Made by a program: the position numbers and the translations under genes. 64,000 bases of DNA from Euzebya tangerina. GTDB lineage: Bacteria > Actinomycetota > Nitriliruptoria > Euzebyales > Euzebyaceae. The stretch is from NCBI RefSeq assembly GCF_003074135.1, contig NZ_PPDK01000001.1, positions 2,852,001-2,916,000 of the forward strand, read 5' to 3'. Below, piece by piece: positions 39,652-50,947 of the stretch. The stretch's first letter is position 1, and each line of letters starts with the position of its first letter. The notes below the pieces were generated by a model that saw only the letters and a list, made by a program, of their open reading frames with translations, did no database searches and was not told the origin of the DNA.

Positions 39652-42036
39652 GTGACAGGACCAGGCGTGGAAGAGCCAGCTGAGCTACGCCGTGATCTGG
39701 GGTTCTGGGGAGCCCTGACGATCGGGGCGGGGACCATGATCGGCGCCGGGATCTTCCTCCTGGCCGGCTTGGCACTGGAGCAGGCCGGTCCGGCAGCCGT
39801 CCTCAGCTACCTCGTCGCAGGACTGGTCTGCCTGCTGACCGCTGCCAGCGCTGCCGAGCTCGCGACGGGCATGCCGACCTCCGGCGGTGACTACTACTTC
39901 GTCTCGCGATCGCTCGGACCGGCGTTCGGCGCGATCTCCGGCGTCGGCATCTGGCTCAGCCTGACCGTCGCGATCGCCTTCTACCTCGTGGGGACCGGTG
40001 AGTTCCTCACCCAGGTCTCGCCGCTCGATCCGACCGTCGGCGCCCTCATCGCCACCGCGCTGCTGCTGGTCCTGAACGTGGTGGGGGCGAAGGTGTCGGG
40101 CTCAGCACAGGTCGTGATCGTCCTGGCCCTGGTGGGCATCCTCGGAGTGTTCGTCGTCGGTGGGTTGACGGAGGTGGAGACCGCCAACCTGTCGCCCTTC
40201 GTGCCCGAGGGTGGCGGCGCCGTCCTCTCGACGACCGCCCTGGTGTTCGTGTCCTTCCTCGGCTTCGTCAAGATCGCCGCGGTCGCCGAGGAGATCAAGG
40301 ACCCGGCCAAGAACCTGCCGCGGACCCTCATGGGATCCGTGGCGCTGGTGACGCTGCTCTACGTCCTGATCGTGCTGATCATCGCGGGCATCTTCACGCA
40401 GGAGACGATCCGGGAGGTGCCGGATCCCCTGACGCGTGCTGCCCGGCTCGTCTACGGCTCGGCGGGTGCGCAGGCGATCATCATCGCCGGCCTGTTCGCC
40501 ACCCTCTCGAGTGCCAACGCCTCGATCCTGGCCGCGTCGCGGATCAACCTGGCCATGTCACGCGACCGCCTGTTCCCGCGGTCGTTGGCCACGATCAACC
40601 AGCGGACCGTCACGCCGGTCCGGGCCATCCTGCTCACGTCGTCCCTGGCGGCCCTGCTGATCGTGTTGCTGCCGAACGTCGAGGAGCTCGCCAAGATCGC
40701 GAGCTCGCTGCAGCTGTACTCCTACGCCGCCATCAACGTCGGCGCGGTCGCGCTCCGGGCGGCCGATCCGGAGTGGTACCGACCGACCTTCCGGGTGCCG
40801 CTCTCGCCGTACCTGCAGGTGATCGCAGCCCTGGGCTGCCTGTCGATCATCGGCTTCTCCGGGGTTGCGGCCCAGGCAGCCGTGGTCGGCCTGATCCTGC
40901 TCAGCCTGTTGTGGTATGCGCTCGTCCGGGCTGGTGGAGAGATCGACATCGAGCATGCGGTTCCGCAACTGCAGGCTCGCTGGGCACAGCTCGGCCTGCG
41001 TGCCCTCTTCGCCCCTCCGTCCGCTGCTGACGTCCCCGCCGACGACGCCACCAGCGTCGCACCCATCGAGCGCATCAGCGGTCCCGACGATCCCCGGCAC
41101 GTCGTCGTGGCGCTCGGCAACCCCCGGACCGAGCGAGCCCTGCTGCGGGCTGGACGGTGGATCGCGACGGGGCGGGACGCCGGAGGAGAGGTCGACGGGG
41201 TGCACCTGGAGGTCGTGCCGCGCCAGACCCCGCTCGGGGCCTCGGACCTTCGAGCTGACGAGACCCGGCAGACCCTCCAGCGGCTCGACTCTGTCCTCGA
41301 GGAGTTGGACGCGTCGAGCGCCAACGGGAGGCCCGTATCGGACACCGCCCTGCGGACCTCGGTCGATCTGGTCCACGACGTGTCGACGTCGCTGGTCCGC
41401 GAGACCACCGGCCGCGGCGGCGACCTGCTGCTGCTGGGGTGGCAGGGCGGCTTCTCCCTCGGTCGAATCGCACGATCTCCCGTCCGGCACGTGATCGCGG
41501 AGCTGCCAGCCGACCTCGCCGTCCTCCGCAACCGCGGGCTGTCGGACATCCGACGGATCCTGGTGCCGTGGGGTGGCGGCCGACACGCTCGACTGGGGCT
41601 CGAGGTGGCCGTGCGCATCGCCGGCGCGACCGGCGCGCGCATCGATCTGCTGCGGATCGTCACCCCGGACGTCGACGCGGGTCGGGAGCGCGAAGCCGTG
41701 CTGCGGCAGGTGGACGACATCGTGGACGACACCGAGGTCGACGTGCTCGTGGAGACCGCAGATGATGTCATCGCCACCATCACCAGCGTCGTCGAGCGGG
41801 ACGGCCACGAACTCGTGGTCATCGGCGCGAGTGGCGAGACCCGCATCCGGAGTGTGCTCTTCGGCACCATTCCGGATGTCGTCGCCGACAGCGTGGGGTG
41901 CTCGGTCATGCTGGTGCGCCGGTACCTGCCGAAGCACTGGGCCTACCGGGCCTCGGATCGCATGAAGCGGTTCAAGGAACGGCTGGGCGTCGGCTCCTCC
42001 CCGCCGTCGTCTGCCGACGGTGCCGCCCCGTCGTGA
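39652..42036 (+). CDS. APC-type amino-acid permease fused to C-terminal universal-stress domains
   Basis: In this 794-residue protein the N-terminal about 430 residues are an APC-superfamily transporter with twelve predicted spans and the family start LGFWGALTIGAGTMIGAGIFLLAGLA (about 16-40). The soluble half (about 480-790) contains two Usp-like modules. The clearest ends ...HELVVIGASGETRIRSVLFGTIPDVVADSVGCSVMLV, with the Usp G-x-S signature and closing strand. Such fusions probably let nucleotide or stress signals gate transport. The substrate is not predictable. The GTG at 39652 gives the family-length N-terminus. It converges with DUF1772 across a 14-bp tandem repeat. Confidence 0.9.
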   Translation: MTGPGVEEPAELRRDLGFWGALTIGAGTMIGAGIFLLAGLALEQAGPAAVLSYLVAGLVCLLTAASAAELATGMPTSGGDYYFVSRSLGPAFGAISGVGIWLSLTVAIAFYLVGTGEFLTQVSPLDPTVGALIATALLLVLNVVGAKVSGSAQVVIVLALVGILGVFVVGGLTEVETANLSPFVPEGGGAVLSTTALVFVSFLGFVKIAAVAEEIKDPAKNLPRTLMGSVALVTLLYVLIVLIIAGIFTQETIREVPDPLTRAARLVYGSAGAQAIIIAGLFATLSSANASILAASRINLAMSRDRLFPRSLATINQRTVTPVRAILLTSSLAALLIVLLPNVEELAKIASSLQLYSYAAINVGAVALRAADPEWYRPTFRVPLSPYLQVIAALGCLSIIGFSGVAAQAAVVGLILLSLLWYALVRAGGEIDIEHAVPQLQARWAQLGLRALFAPPSAADVPADDATSVAPIERISGPDDPRHVVVALGNPRTERALLRAGRWIATGRDAGGEVDGVHLEVVPRQTPLGASDLRADETRQTLQRLDSVLEELDASSANGRPVSDTALRTSVDLVHDVSTSLVRETTGRGGDLLLLGWQGGFSLGRIARSPVRHVIAELPADLAVLRNRGLSDIRRILVPWGGGRHARLGLEVAVRIAGATGARIDLLRIVTPDVDAGREREAVLRQVDDIVDDTEVDVLVETADDVIATITSVVERDGHELVVIGASGETRIRSVLFGTIPDVVADSVGCSVMLVRRYLPKHWAYRASDRMKRFKERLGVGSSPPSSADGAAPS

Positions 42037-42037
42037 A

Positions 42038-42079
42038 CCATCACAGTCCGGCCATCACGGTCCGGCCATCACGGTGCAG
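42038..42079. repeat. Three tandem copies of a 14-bp repeat
   Basis: CCATCACAGTCCGG, CCATCACGGTCCGG and CCATCACGGTGCAG lie at 42038-42051, 42052-42065 and 42066-42079. The array starts two bases after the permease stop, and its last copy overlaps the 3' end of the DUF1772 gene at 42069. Confidence 0.85.
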
Positions 42080-42551
42080 AAGCCCACGCGGTGGCAGCCG
42101 TCGCGAGGAAGGCGGTCACCGACAGGGCGGTCCTGACCCGATGCCACGACACCCAGCGGGTCTCGAAGGCGCTCCGAAGCCCAGCCGTCGCGGCGCCGGG
42201 CCGGCGACCGGATGTGGCCAGGGCCGTGTTGGCGGGCACGTGCAGCACCGCGGTGAGGGCCAGCTTTGCCAGGCTGGCCATCACGCCGCTCACCAGCAGG
42301 CCGGTGGCCGGGCCCCAGCCGCCGCGAAGGGCCAGCGCCACCCCCTGCGACATCGGCCCGCCGATGAAGATGGCGAAGAAGAGCGGATTCTGGATCTGCT
42401 CGTTGATGCCGACCATGACATCGACGAAGGCGTCATCGGTCGCACCGCGCAACCCCGGCATGACGGAGTTGGCGAACGCGAGCATGATCCCGGCATCGAG
42501 CCCCGTCAACAGCGTGGCAGCGACGAGCGACCCCTCCGACGGGCCGGTCAT
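42069..42551 (-). CDS. DUF1772 (anthrone-oxygenase-like) membrane protein
   Basis: This 160-residue protein has four hydrophobic segments (about residues 8-30, 55-75, 85-102 and 138-157) and the DUF1772 signature NTALATSG...SAFETRWVSWHRVRTALS near the C-terminus. Members are linked to polyketide anthrone oxidation or are of unknown role. Its ATG overlaps the NmrA-type gene's stop, so the pair is co-expressed. Confidence 0.85.
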   Translation of the reverse strand: MTGPSEGSLVAATLLTGLDAGIMLAFANSVMPGLRGATDDAFVDVMVGINEQIQNPLFFAIFIGGPMSQGVALALRGGWGPATGLLVSGVMASLAKLALTAVLHVPANTALATSGRRPGAATAGLRSAFETRWVSWHRVRTALSVTAFLATAATAWASAP

Positions 42552-43393
42552 GCCGCCACCGTCCAGGCGTCAGCGGCGGCCGCCGAGCGCACGAAGTCGC
42601 CGAAGTCGCCGCCGTCCCGGCCCAGGACCTCGACGAGGCCCGGTGCGAGCTGGGCATTGCGGCCGTCCATGATCGCCGCGAACAGCTCGGCGTACTGACG
42701 TGCCAGCGAGGCGGGCATCCCCGCCTCCACCGCCCCGGCCACCCACGTGTCCATCGGCACCTGGACGGCCTGCAGCGATCGTCCCGTCGCCGTGGCGATC
42801 CGCTGGACCATCTCCTCGAGCGTCCACAGGTTCGGTCCCGTCAACTCGTGGGTCTGGCCGGTCAGACGGTCGTCGGTGAGGGACCGGACGATGGCATCCG
42901 CGACGTCGTCGGCGTCCACGACGGGCTCACCGACATCGGTTCGGATGGGAAGGGCCACGACGCCCTCAGCGATGGCGCCGGCGAGGAAGTCCTCGGTGAA
43001 GTTCTGGGCCAGCCACGCGGCACGGAGCACGGTGAGGCCGATGCCGGTGTTCCGGACCGCCTCCTCCGCCGCCCTGGCCTCGGGTTCGCCACGACCGGAG
43101 AGGAGCACCGCGCGGGAGACACCCCGCTCGACGGCCCGGGTGGCGAACGCGCCCACGGTCCCCGCCGCCCCGGGAAACCCCAGGTCGGGGGAGTAGCAGA
43201 GGTAGACGACATCGATGTCGGACAGGACGGCATCCCAGGTGTCGCGGTCGGTCCAGTCGAAGCGTGGAGTGGTGGAGCGGGAGACGCCGCGAACGGCGTG
43301 GTCGGGGTACCCGCTGCGAAGGCGACGGAGAACACGACGGCCGGTCTTGCCCGTCGCTCCGGTGATCAGGATCTGGTGTGGTGTGTGTGTCAT
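42548..43393 (-). CDS. NmrA/SDR-type NAD(P)-binding protein
   Basis: This 281-residue atypical short-chain-dehydrogenase-fold protein has the glycine motif ILITGATGKTGRRV near residue 8-21, the VVYLCYSPDL strand, LLSGRGEPEAR, and a C-terminal substrate domain (LTGPNLWTLEEMVQRIA). The catalytic YxxxK of classical SDRs is absent, as in NmrA/HSCARG-like NADPH sensors and reductases. The ATG at 43393 fits the motif spacing. It is divergent from the AraC regulator across 80 bases. Confidence 0.88.
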   Translation of the reverse strand: MTHTPHQILITGATGKTGRRVLRRLRSGYPDHAVRGVSRSTTPRFDWTDRDTWDAVLSDIDVVYLCYSPDLGFPGAAGTVGAFATRAVERGVSRAVLLSGRGEPEARAAEEAVRNTGIGLTVLRAAWLAQNFTEDFLAGAIAEGVVALPIRTDVGEPVVDADDVADAIVRSLTDDRLTGQTHELTGPNLWTLEEMVQRIATATGRSLQAVQVPMDTWVAGAVEAGMPASLARQYAELFAAIMDGRNAQLAPGLVEVLGRDGGDFGDFVRSAAAADAWTVAA

Positions 43394-43417
43394 GACCCCA
43401 TTCAGCCAGCCGGTCAC

Positions 43418-43442
43418 TGGACGTTCTATGGCTGAGCGTCCA
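43418..43442. promoter_or_regulatory. Inverted repeat between NmrA-like and AraC genes
   Basis: TGGACG (43418-43423) and CGTCCA (43437-43442) form a perfect 6-bp inverted repeat with a 13-base spacer in the 80-base divergent gap. This is a candidate site for the adjacent AraC regulator. Confidence 0.35.
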
Positions 43443-43473
43443 CATTCCATTCGAGTTCGTCTACAGTTGCCCC

Positions 43474-44415
43474 ATGGACGCCGTCGAAGCGCTGCTGGCT
43501 GGCCCGCGGGCCAGAGGTGCCCACCTGCTGCGTGCTCTGATGGCCACACCGTGGGCGATCGGTGTCCGTGATCGGGCTCCGCTGACCGTCGTGGCACTGG
43601 TCACCGGAACGGCCTGCGTGCAGGCCGAGGACGGCACGACGTACCCCCTCACGTCGGGCGACGTCGCACTGGTCAGAGGTCCCGAGCCGTACGTCGTGGC
43701 GGACAAGCCCGGCCGACTGCCCACGGTGGTCGTGCACCCCGGCAATCGCTGCGAGTCCCTGGACGGGCGGCCGCTGGAGGAGTCGATGCGCCTGGGCGTG
43801 CGGACCTGGGGTCACGGGCTCGATGCCTCGACCGAGATGCTCATCGGCACCTACGTCGGTGAGGGTGCAGTCTCCCGGCGGCTGCTGGACTGGCTGCCTC
43901 CGGTTGTCGTGCAGACGGCTGACGCGCGCTCGGCAGGGCTTGTGCAGCTGCTCCGACGCGAAACATCCACCGAGGCCCCCGGCCAGGCGACAGTTCTGGA
44001 CCGGCTGCTGGACGTGCTGGTCATGCAGACGGTCAGGTGGGCCCTGGACGTCGCCGGGCCGCGTGCGCCGGGGTGGTTCACGGGATCCCAGGATCCCGTG
44101 GTGGCCGCCGCCCTCCAGGCCATCCACGACCACCCGGAGCAGTCCTGGACCGTCGCCGCGCTGGCCGGTGAGGCAGGCGTGTCGCGCGCATCGCTGGCGA
44201 AGCGGTTCAGCGACACGGTCGGCGAGAGCCCGATCCAGTACCTGACCGGCTGGCGCATGGATCTTGCCGCCGATCTGCTGGCCGCTGATCCCGCACTCAC
44301 GATCGAGGCGGTCGCCAGGCGCGTCGGATACGCCGGTGCCTTCGGGTTCAGCTCCGCGTTCACCCGCACTCGTGGCGTGAGCCCGTCGGCGCATCGGCGG
44401 CTCGCCACCGTCTGA
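43474..44415 (+). CDS. AraC-family transcriptional regulator (cupin-type sensor)
   Basis: In this 313-residue protein the N-terminal half is a cupin_6/AraC-binding-like domain ([22 protein letters not shown] near residue 50-75). The C-terminal 100 residues hold the double HTH ([45 protein letters not shown] and [32 protein letters not shown]). This layout typically regulates the divergent oxidoreductase pair 42069-43393. The inducer is unknown. Confidence 0.92.
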   Translation: MDAVEALLAGPRARGAHLLRALMATPWAIGVRDRAPLTVVALVTGTACVQAEDGTTYPLTSGDVALVRGPEPYVVADKPGRLPTVVVHPGNRCESLDGRPLEESMRLGVRTWGHGLDASTEMLIGTYVGEGAVSRRLLDWLPPVVVQTADARSAGLVQLLRRETSTEAPGQATVLDRLLDVLVMQTVRWALDVAGPRAPGWFTGSQDPVVAAALQAIHDHPEQSWTVAALAGEAGVSRASLAKRFSDTVGESPIQYLTGWRMDLAADLLAADPALTIEAVARRVGYAGAFGFSSAFTRTRGVSPSAHRRLATV

Positions 44416-44466
44416 CCAGCGGATGGCCGTTGAGGGTCTCGGGTAGCATGGCCACGCGCGAGACAT

Positions 44467-44655
44467 CGTGCGGGAGAGCGTCGCAAGCCAACAGGTCGGC
44501 GGCCGCCGAAGGAGCAACCGCCCCGGAATCTCTCAGGCACCCGGACCGCACGACCGGTGCGCACGCTGGAGAGCCCTGTCAGGCCAGGACGACAGGCGCC
44601 GAAGGAGCAAGTCGCGAGAGGTCGCGACGAATCTCTCAGGCCTCGGACAGCTGGG
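44467..44655 (+). ncRNA. Tandem glycine riboswitch upstream of gcvP
   Basis: Two consecutive glycine aptamers are readable. The first spans about 44467-44552, closed by GTGCGG pairing with CCGCAC, and contains GGAGAG, GCCGAAGGAGCAA and AATCTCTCAGGCACCCGGACCG. The second spans about 44561-44655, closed by GCTG with CAGC, and contains GGAGAG, GCGCCGAAGGAGCAA and AATCTCTCAGGC...GGACAG. The conserved GCCGAAGGAGCAA and TCTCAGGC elements are in both. It ends about 42 bases before gcvP and should switch the gene on when glycine is abundant. Confidence 0.93.
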
Positions 44656-44696
44656 GTGTTCCATCCACCGACACCGCTCCCCCCGTGCGAGGCCTC

Positions 44697-47528
<2,832 letters not shown>

Positions 47529-47651
47529 AGCCCGAGACGAGTGAGCTGCGCAACGTCCCCATCGGGCGAGGACCGTTCGGCTCTGCACTGACCCACTCGA
47601 CCTGTGGACAACGGGGCCGACGGAGCGCACGCTGGTCGCATCGTGCAGCCA

Positions 47652-48209
47652 ATGTCCGTTGCCACCACCACCGACCCACAGACCAGTGTTCGGCCGCTCC
47701 GTCGCGAGACCTTCGAGGCGCTGGTCGAGCAGGGCCACTTCGCAGGTGAACGTGTGGAGCTGCTCGAAGGGGTCTTGGTCCAGATGCCGCCCATGTCCGA
47801 CCGTCACGCCCGCGCGATCACACTGCTCACCAAGTGGCTCGTCCGCGGTCTGGGTGACGACGTGGAGGTCGGTCCGCAGGTGCCCCTCGCCGCATCGGCG
47901 TTCTCCGAGCCCGAGCCGGACATCAGCGTGACCCGTGTTCGCACGGTCGGTTCCGGCCATCCGCAGACCGCGGAGCTTGCCATCGAGGTGACCCCGTCGA
48001 CGCACCCGACTGACCTGGAGATCAAGCCCGTGATCTACGCCGCGGCCGGAATCCCGCAGTACTGGGTGATCGACCTGGCGGCCGACCGCGCCGTGGTCCA
48101 CTCCGATCCCGGCGACGACGGCTACGCCCAGATCGCGGCAGTCCACGCACCGGCGACCCTCATGTTTCGCGGCGTGTCGATCGACCTGGCTGAACTCCTT
48201 CGACGTTGA
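47652..48209 (+). CDS. Uma2-family (DUF820) PD-(D/E)xK-type protein
   Basis: This 185-residue protein has a restriction-endonuclease-like fold: E in GERVELLEGVLVQM (about residue 40), the SEPEPDISVTR motif near 90, AIEVTPSTH near 115, and KPVIYAAAGIPQYWVID near 125-142. Uma2 proteins are widespread, often of unknown role, and sometimes behave as mobile or defence-associated genes. The ATG at 47652 gives the family-length N-terminus. It converges with the M23 peptidase gene. Confidence 0.85.
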   Translation: MSVATTTDPQTSVRPLRRETFEALVEQGHFAGERVELLEGVLVQMPPMSDRHARAITLLTKWLVRGLGDDVEVGPQVPLAASAFSEPEPDISVTRVRTVGSGHPQTAELAIEVTPSTHPTDLEIKPVIYAAAGIPQYWVIDLAADRAVVHSDPGDDGYAQIAAVHAPATLMFRGVSIDLAELLRR

Positions 48210-48211
48210 AC

Positions 48212-48225
48212 CGCGGCAAGCCGCG
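48212..48225. terminator. Short GC hairpin between convergent genes
   Basis: CGCGGC (48212-48217) and GCCGCG (48220-48225) form a tight hairpin in the 28-base gap between the Uma2 and M23 genes. It could stop transcription in both directions; there is no T-run. Confidence 0.35.
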
Positions 48226-48237
48226 CTCTGCGCCCCG

Positions 48238-48939
48238 TCAGCGGAGCAGTGATCGCACCTCGAGGGCGGACCTGGCGGCGCCGGACTCGGCCTCCAGCGC
48301 ATCGGCCAACTCCGGGTAGGGATTGATGTTGGTCATCGAGCCCCAGTCGGGTGTGGACCAGATCTCGAAGTGCAGGTGGTCCTGTCCGCAGGAGGCGTTC
48401 CCCGACGAGCCGTTGTACCCGATCAGGTCGCCGGCCTCGACGCGTGCCCCCTCGAAGGTCCCGTTGAGCGCGTGGTGGCGCAGGAGCGCGGGAGCGTAGG
48501 CGTGGCGCAGCCCGCCAAGCCCGTCACAGCCCTGCGGACGACCAGGGGTGTCGTTGTTGAGGTGCACGTAGAAGTAGCCGCGACCGTCGTCGCCGGCGAT
48601 CGCCAGCGTGTAGCTGCTGCAGGGGATCCCGTCCTGGCACTCCTCCCCGTGGGCCCGGATGACCTCGCCGCCCATGGCGGCTCGGATCGGCGTCATCTGC
48701 GGCGCCATGATGTCGGTGCCGACGTGACGTCGTCCACCGCTCCGGGGGAAGCCCCACGAGTCGATCATCTCGGTGATCGGCGTGTCGACCGGGAACAGGA
48801 TCGGGGGACCGCCAGACTCGGCCGGCGAGTCGGACTGGACCTGCGGTGCGGCAGACACCGACGCGGGCACGACCAGGCAGACCGCCGTGGCGGCGACGAT
48901 CAGGGCACGACGAAGCGAGAGATGGGTGGGGAAGCGCAT
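48238..48939 (-). CDS. Secreted M23 (LytM-type) metallopeptidase
   Basis: This 233-residue protein is predicted to cut peptidoglycan cross-bridges outside the cell. A signal peptide (about residues 1-31, ending ASVSAAP) precedes the M23 domain. RRHVGTDIMAP (about 70) supplies the first His and the Asp ligands, and DHLHFEIW (about 190) the HxH pair. An inserted loop carries a cysteine pair (ECQDGIPCSS) that probably forms a disulfide. A GTG at 48948 could add three residues. The 127 bases upstream show nothing convincing. Confidence 0.88.
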   Translation of the reverse strand: MRFPTHLSLRRALIVAATAVCLVVPASVSAAPQVQSDSPAESGGPPILFPVDTPITEMIDSWGFPRSGGRRHVGTDIMAPQMTPIRAAMGGEVIRAHGEECQDGIPCSSYTLAIAGDDGRGYFYVHLNNDTPGRPQGCDGLGGLRHAYAPALLRHHALNGTFEGARVEAGDLIGYNGSSGNASCGQDHLHFEIWSTPDWGSMTNINPYPELADALEAESGAARSALEVRSLLR

Positions 48940-49066
48940 GCCGACCACGGTGACGTGCGCCCACCACGCGCATGATCGGCCGGTGGGTCAGCGGTCGTCC
49001 GGCCGGTTGCAAACTTCTGCAAGCGCACTACGGCTTCGCCACGAGGAGGCGCAGAGCCAGCGGGGC

Positions 49067-50848
49067 TCACATCGGGACCGGGAGAACCTCCCCACCACCG
49101 GTCTTGTTCAGCATGACGACCTCGTCGGCCTCCTGGAGCTCCATGCCCTCCACGAAGAGGATCGTCTCACCCTCGCGAACGACGGCCAAGACCAGGGTGG
49201 ACCCATCGCGGCGGTTCACATCGCTCGCTGACACGGTCACCGTGGTCGCCCGCTCATCCACCAGATGCTGGTCCCAGGCCTCGATGTCGGTGCCGTTGCC
49301 GAACAGGCGACCCGCGTCCAGGTTCTTCACGATCCTCGCCATCGCCGGACTGGCCGACGACGGCAGCAGCACCTTCGTCTCGGGCATCCCGAAGAGGTCC
49401 CGGGCCAGCTGGGCTGCCAGCACATTGACCTCGGCGTTCGGCGTCACGGCCACCAACTCGCGCACGTCTGCGGCACCCGCCAGCCGCAGGACCTCCTCGT
49501 CGAGTGCGTCGCCGTTGATGACGCGGAAGCCCTGTCGCTTGGCCCGCCTGCAGCGGTACTGGTTTCCGTCCAACAGCGTCACGGGACCCGGCAGCAGACC
49601 GGCGACGAGCCTCCCCGTCGGGCCGGCGCCGATGACGATCGCGCCGCGTCGTCGGCTCGACCCCTTCTCCAGCTCGCCATTGCGACGCAACCACTCCACG
49701 CCCCAGGTGAGGAACAGCGGCACGGTCGCCGTGGTCGTGATGGCCATGAAGACGAGGATCGAGAAGATCTCCGTGGTGATGATCCCGGCCTCGAGCCCGA
49801 TGCCGGCCACGACGATCTCGACCGCGCCACGACCGTTCATGCCCGCCCCGACGGTGATCCCCTCACGCCAGCCCCGGCCACTCGGCAGGTAGAACAGCGC
49901 GGTGCCGAGGATCTTGCCGGCGAACGCGACGACCATGACGGTCAGCAACAGCGCCAGGTCGGTGCGGAAGACGTCGAAGGAGACCTCGAAGCCCGCCGTG
50001 ACGAAGAAGATCGGTGCCAGCAGTCGGATCGAGATGTCCTGCAGCACGGTCTCGGTGTGCCGCATGGGACGCTGGCTGAACGTCGTGTCGGTGATGACCA
50101 GGCCCGCGATGAAGGCACCCAGGATGGCGTGGAGCCCCGCCAGTTCGGCCGCCTCGGCGAACACCAGGCCGATCGCCACGACCACCAGGAAGTGCAGCGA
50201 CTTCGCATCGGCGGCGTAGCGACGGATCACGGTGCCCATCCACGGGATGACCTTCCAGCCGGCCACGGCCGCGAAGGCGAAGAAGATGGCAGCTTCGACG
50301 GCAACCAGCCCGATGCCACCAGCGTCGACGGTCCCCAACTCGACGTAGCCCAGGATCCCCGCGAAGATCAGCAGCGTCGCCGTGTCGCTGAGCAGCGCAC
50401 CCGCCATCAGCACGTGCGCGATCCGGGTGTCCAGCAGGTCAAGGTCGACCAGAATCCGAGACTTGGTGGCCAGGGAGGTGACCCCGACGGCGATGCCGAC
50501 GAAGAGGCCGGCGATCGGCTCCCCCCCGAACGCGATGACGGCCAGGTACCCCAGGACGAACGGCACGATGAAGCCGCCAGCCGCGGCCAGCAGCCCCGGT
50601 GTGGAGGCTCGCCGGAGGTCCGACAGGTCGATCTCAAGGCCGATGTAGAGCATCATCAGCAGCACACCGAGCTCGGCGAGCACGGTCAGCGACTCGTCCG
50701 GCTGCAGCAGCCCGAGGGCCGCCGGTCCGGCAACGATGCCGATCAAGAGCTCGCCGAGAATGGCCGGATAGCCCAGACGCGTTGCCACCGCGCCCGCGAC
50801 CCAAGCGGCGGCAAGGACGGACAACAGGGGCAGCAGATGCAGCTCCAT
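49067..50848 (-). CDS. CPA2/KefB-type cation:proton antiporter with TrkA_N and TrkA_C domains
   Basis: This 593-residue protein has an N-terminal Na+/H+-exchanger domain of about 12 spans (residues 5-385; GYPAILGELLIGIVAGPAALGLL, MLYIGLEIDL, GVTSLATKSRIL). A Rossmann TrkA_N domain follows near 415-530 (GAIVIGAGPTGRLVAGLL...VINGDALDEEVLRLAGAADVRELVAVTPN), then a TrkA_C-like tail. It likely exports K+ or Na+ in exchange for protons under nucleotide control. It is monocistronic. Confidence 0.92.
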   Translation of the reverse strand: MELHLLPLLSVLAAAWVAGAVATRLGYPAILGELLIGIVAGPAALGLLQPDESLTVLAELGVLLMMLYIGLEIDLSDLRRASTPGLLAAAGGFIVPFVLGYLAVIAFGGEPIAGLFVGIAVGVTSLATKSRILVDLDLLDTRIAHVLMAGALLSDTATLLIFAGILGYVELGTVDAGGIGLVAVEAAIFFAFAAVAGWKVIPWMGTVIRRYAADAKSLHFLVVVAIGLVFAEAAELAGLHAILGAFIAGLVITDTTFSQRPMRHTETVLQDISIRLLAPIFFVTAGFEVSFDVFRTDLALLLTVMVVAFAGKILGTALFYLPSGRGWREGITVGAGMNGRGAVEIVVAGIGLEAGIITTEIFSILVFMAITTTATVPLFLTWGVEWLRRNGELEKGSSRRRGAIVIGAGPTGRLVAGLLPGPVTLLDGNQYRCRRAKRQGFRVINGDALDEEVLRLAGAADVRELVAVTPNAEVNVLAAQLARDLFGMPETKVLLPSSASPAMARIVKNLDAGRLFGNGTDIEAWDQHLVDERATTVTVSASDVNRRDGSTLVLAVVREGETILFVEGMELQEADEVVMLNKTGGGEVLPVPM

Positions 50849-50947
50849 ACGCCTCCCACTGTTCCATGGCGGGGGCGATCCCGCGGTGCAATCGGTCGAA
50901 TCGACCCTAGCTCAGGCGCTGCTCCGCGACGGAACCACCAGCCCGTG

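Noticed and set aside
44430-44696. N-terminal extension of gcvP from 44430
   Set aside because: This stretch folds as two glycine aptamers; translating it gives no GcvP-like sequence.
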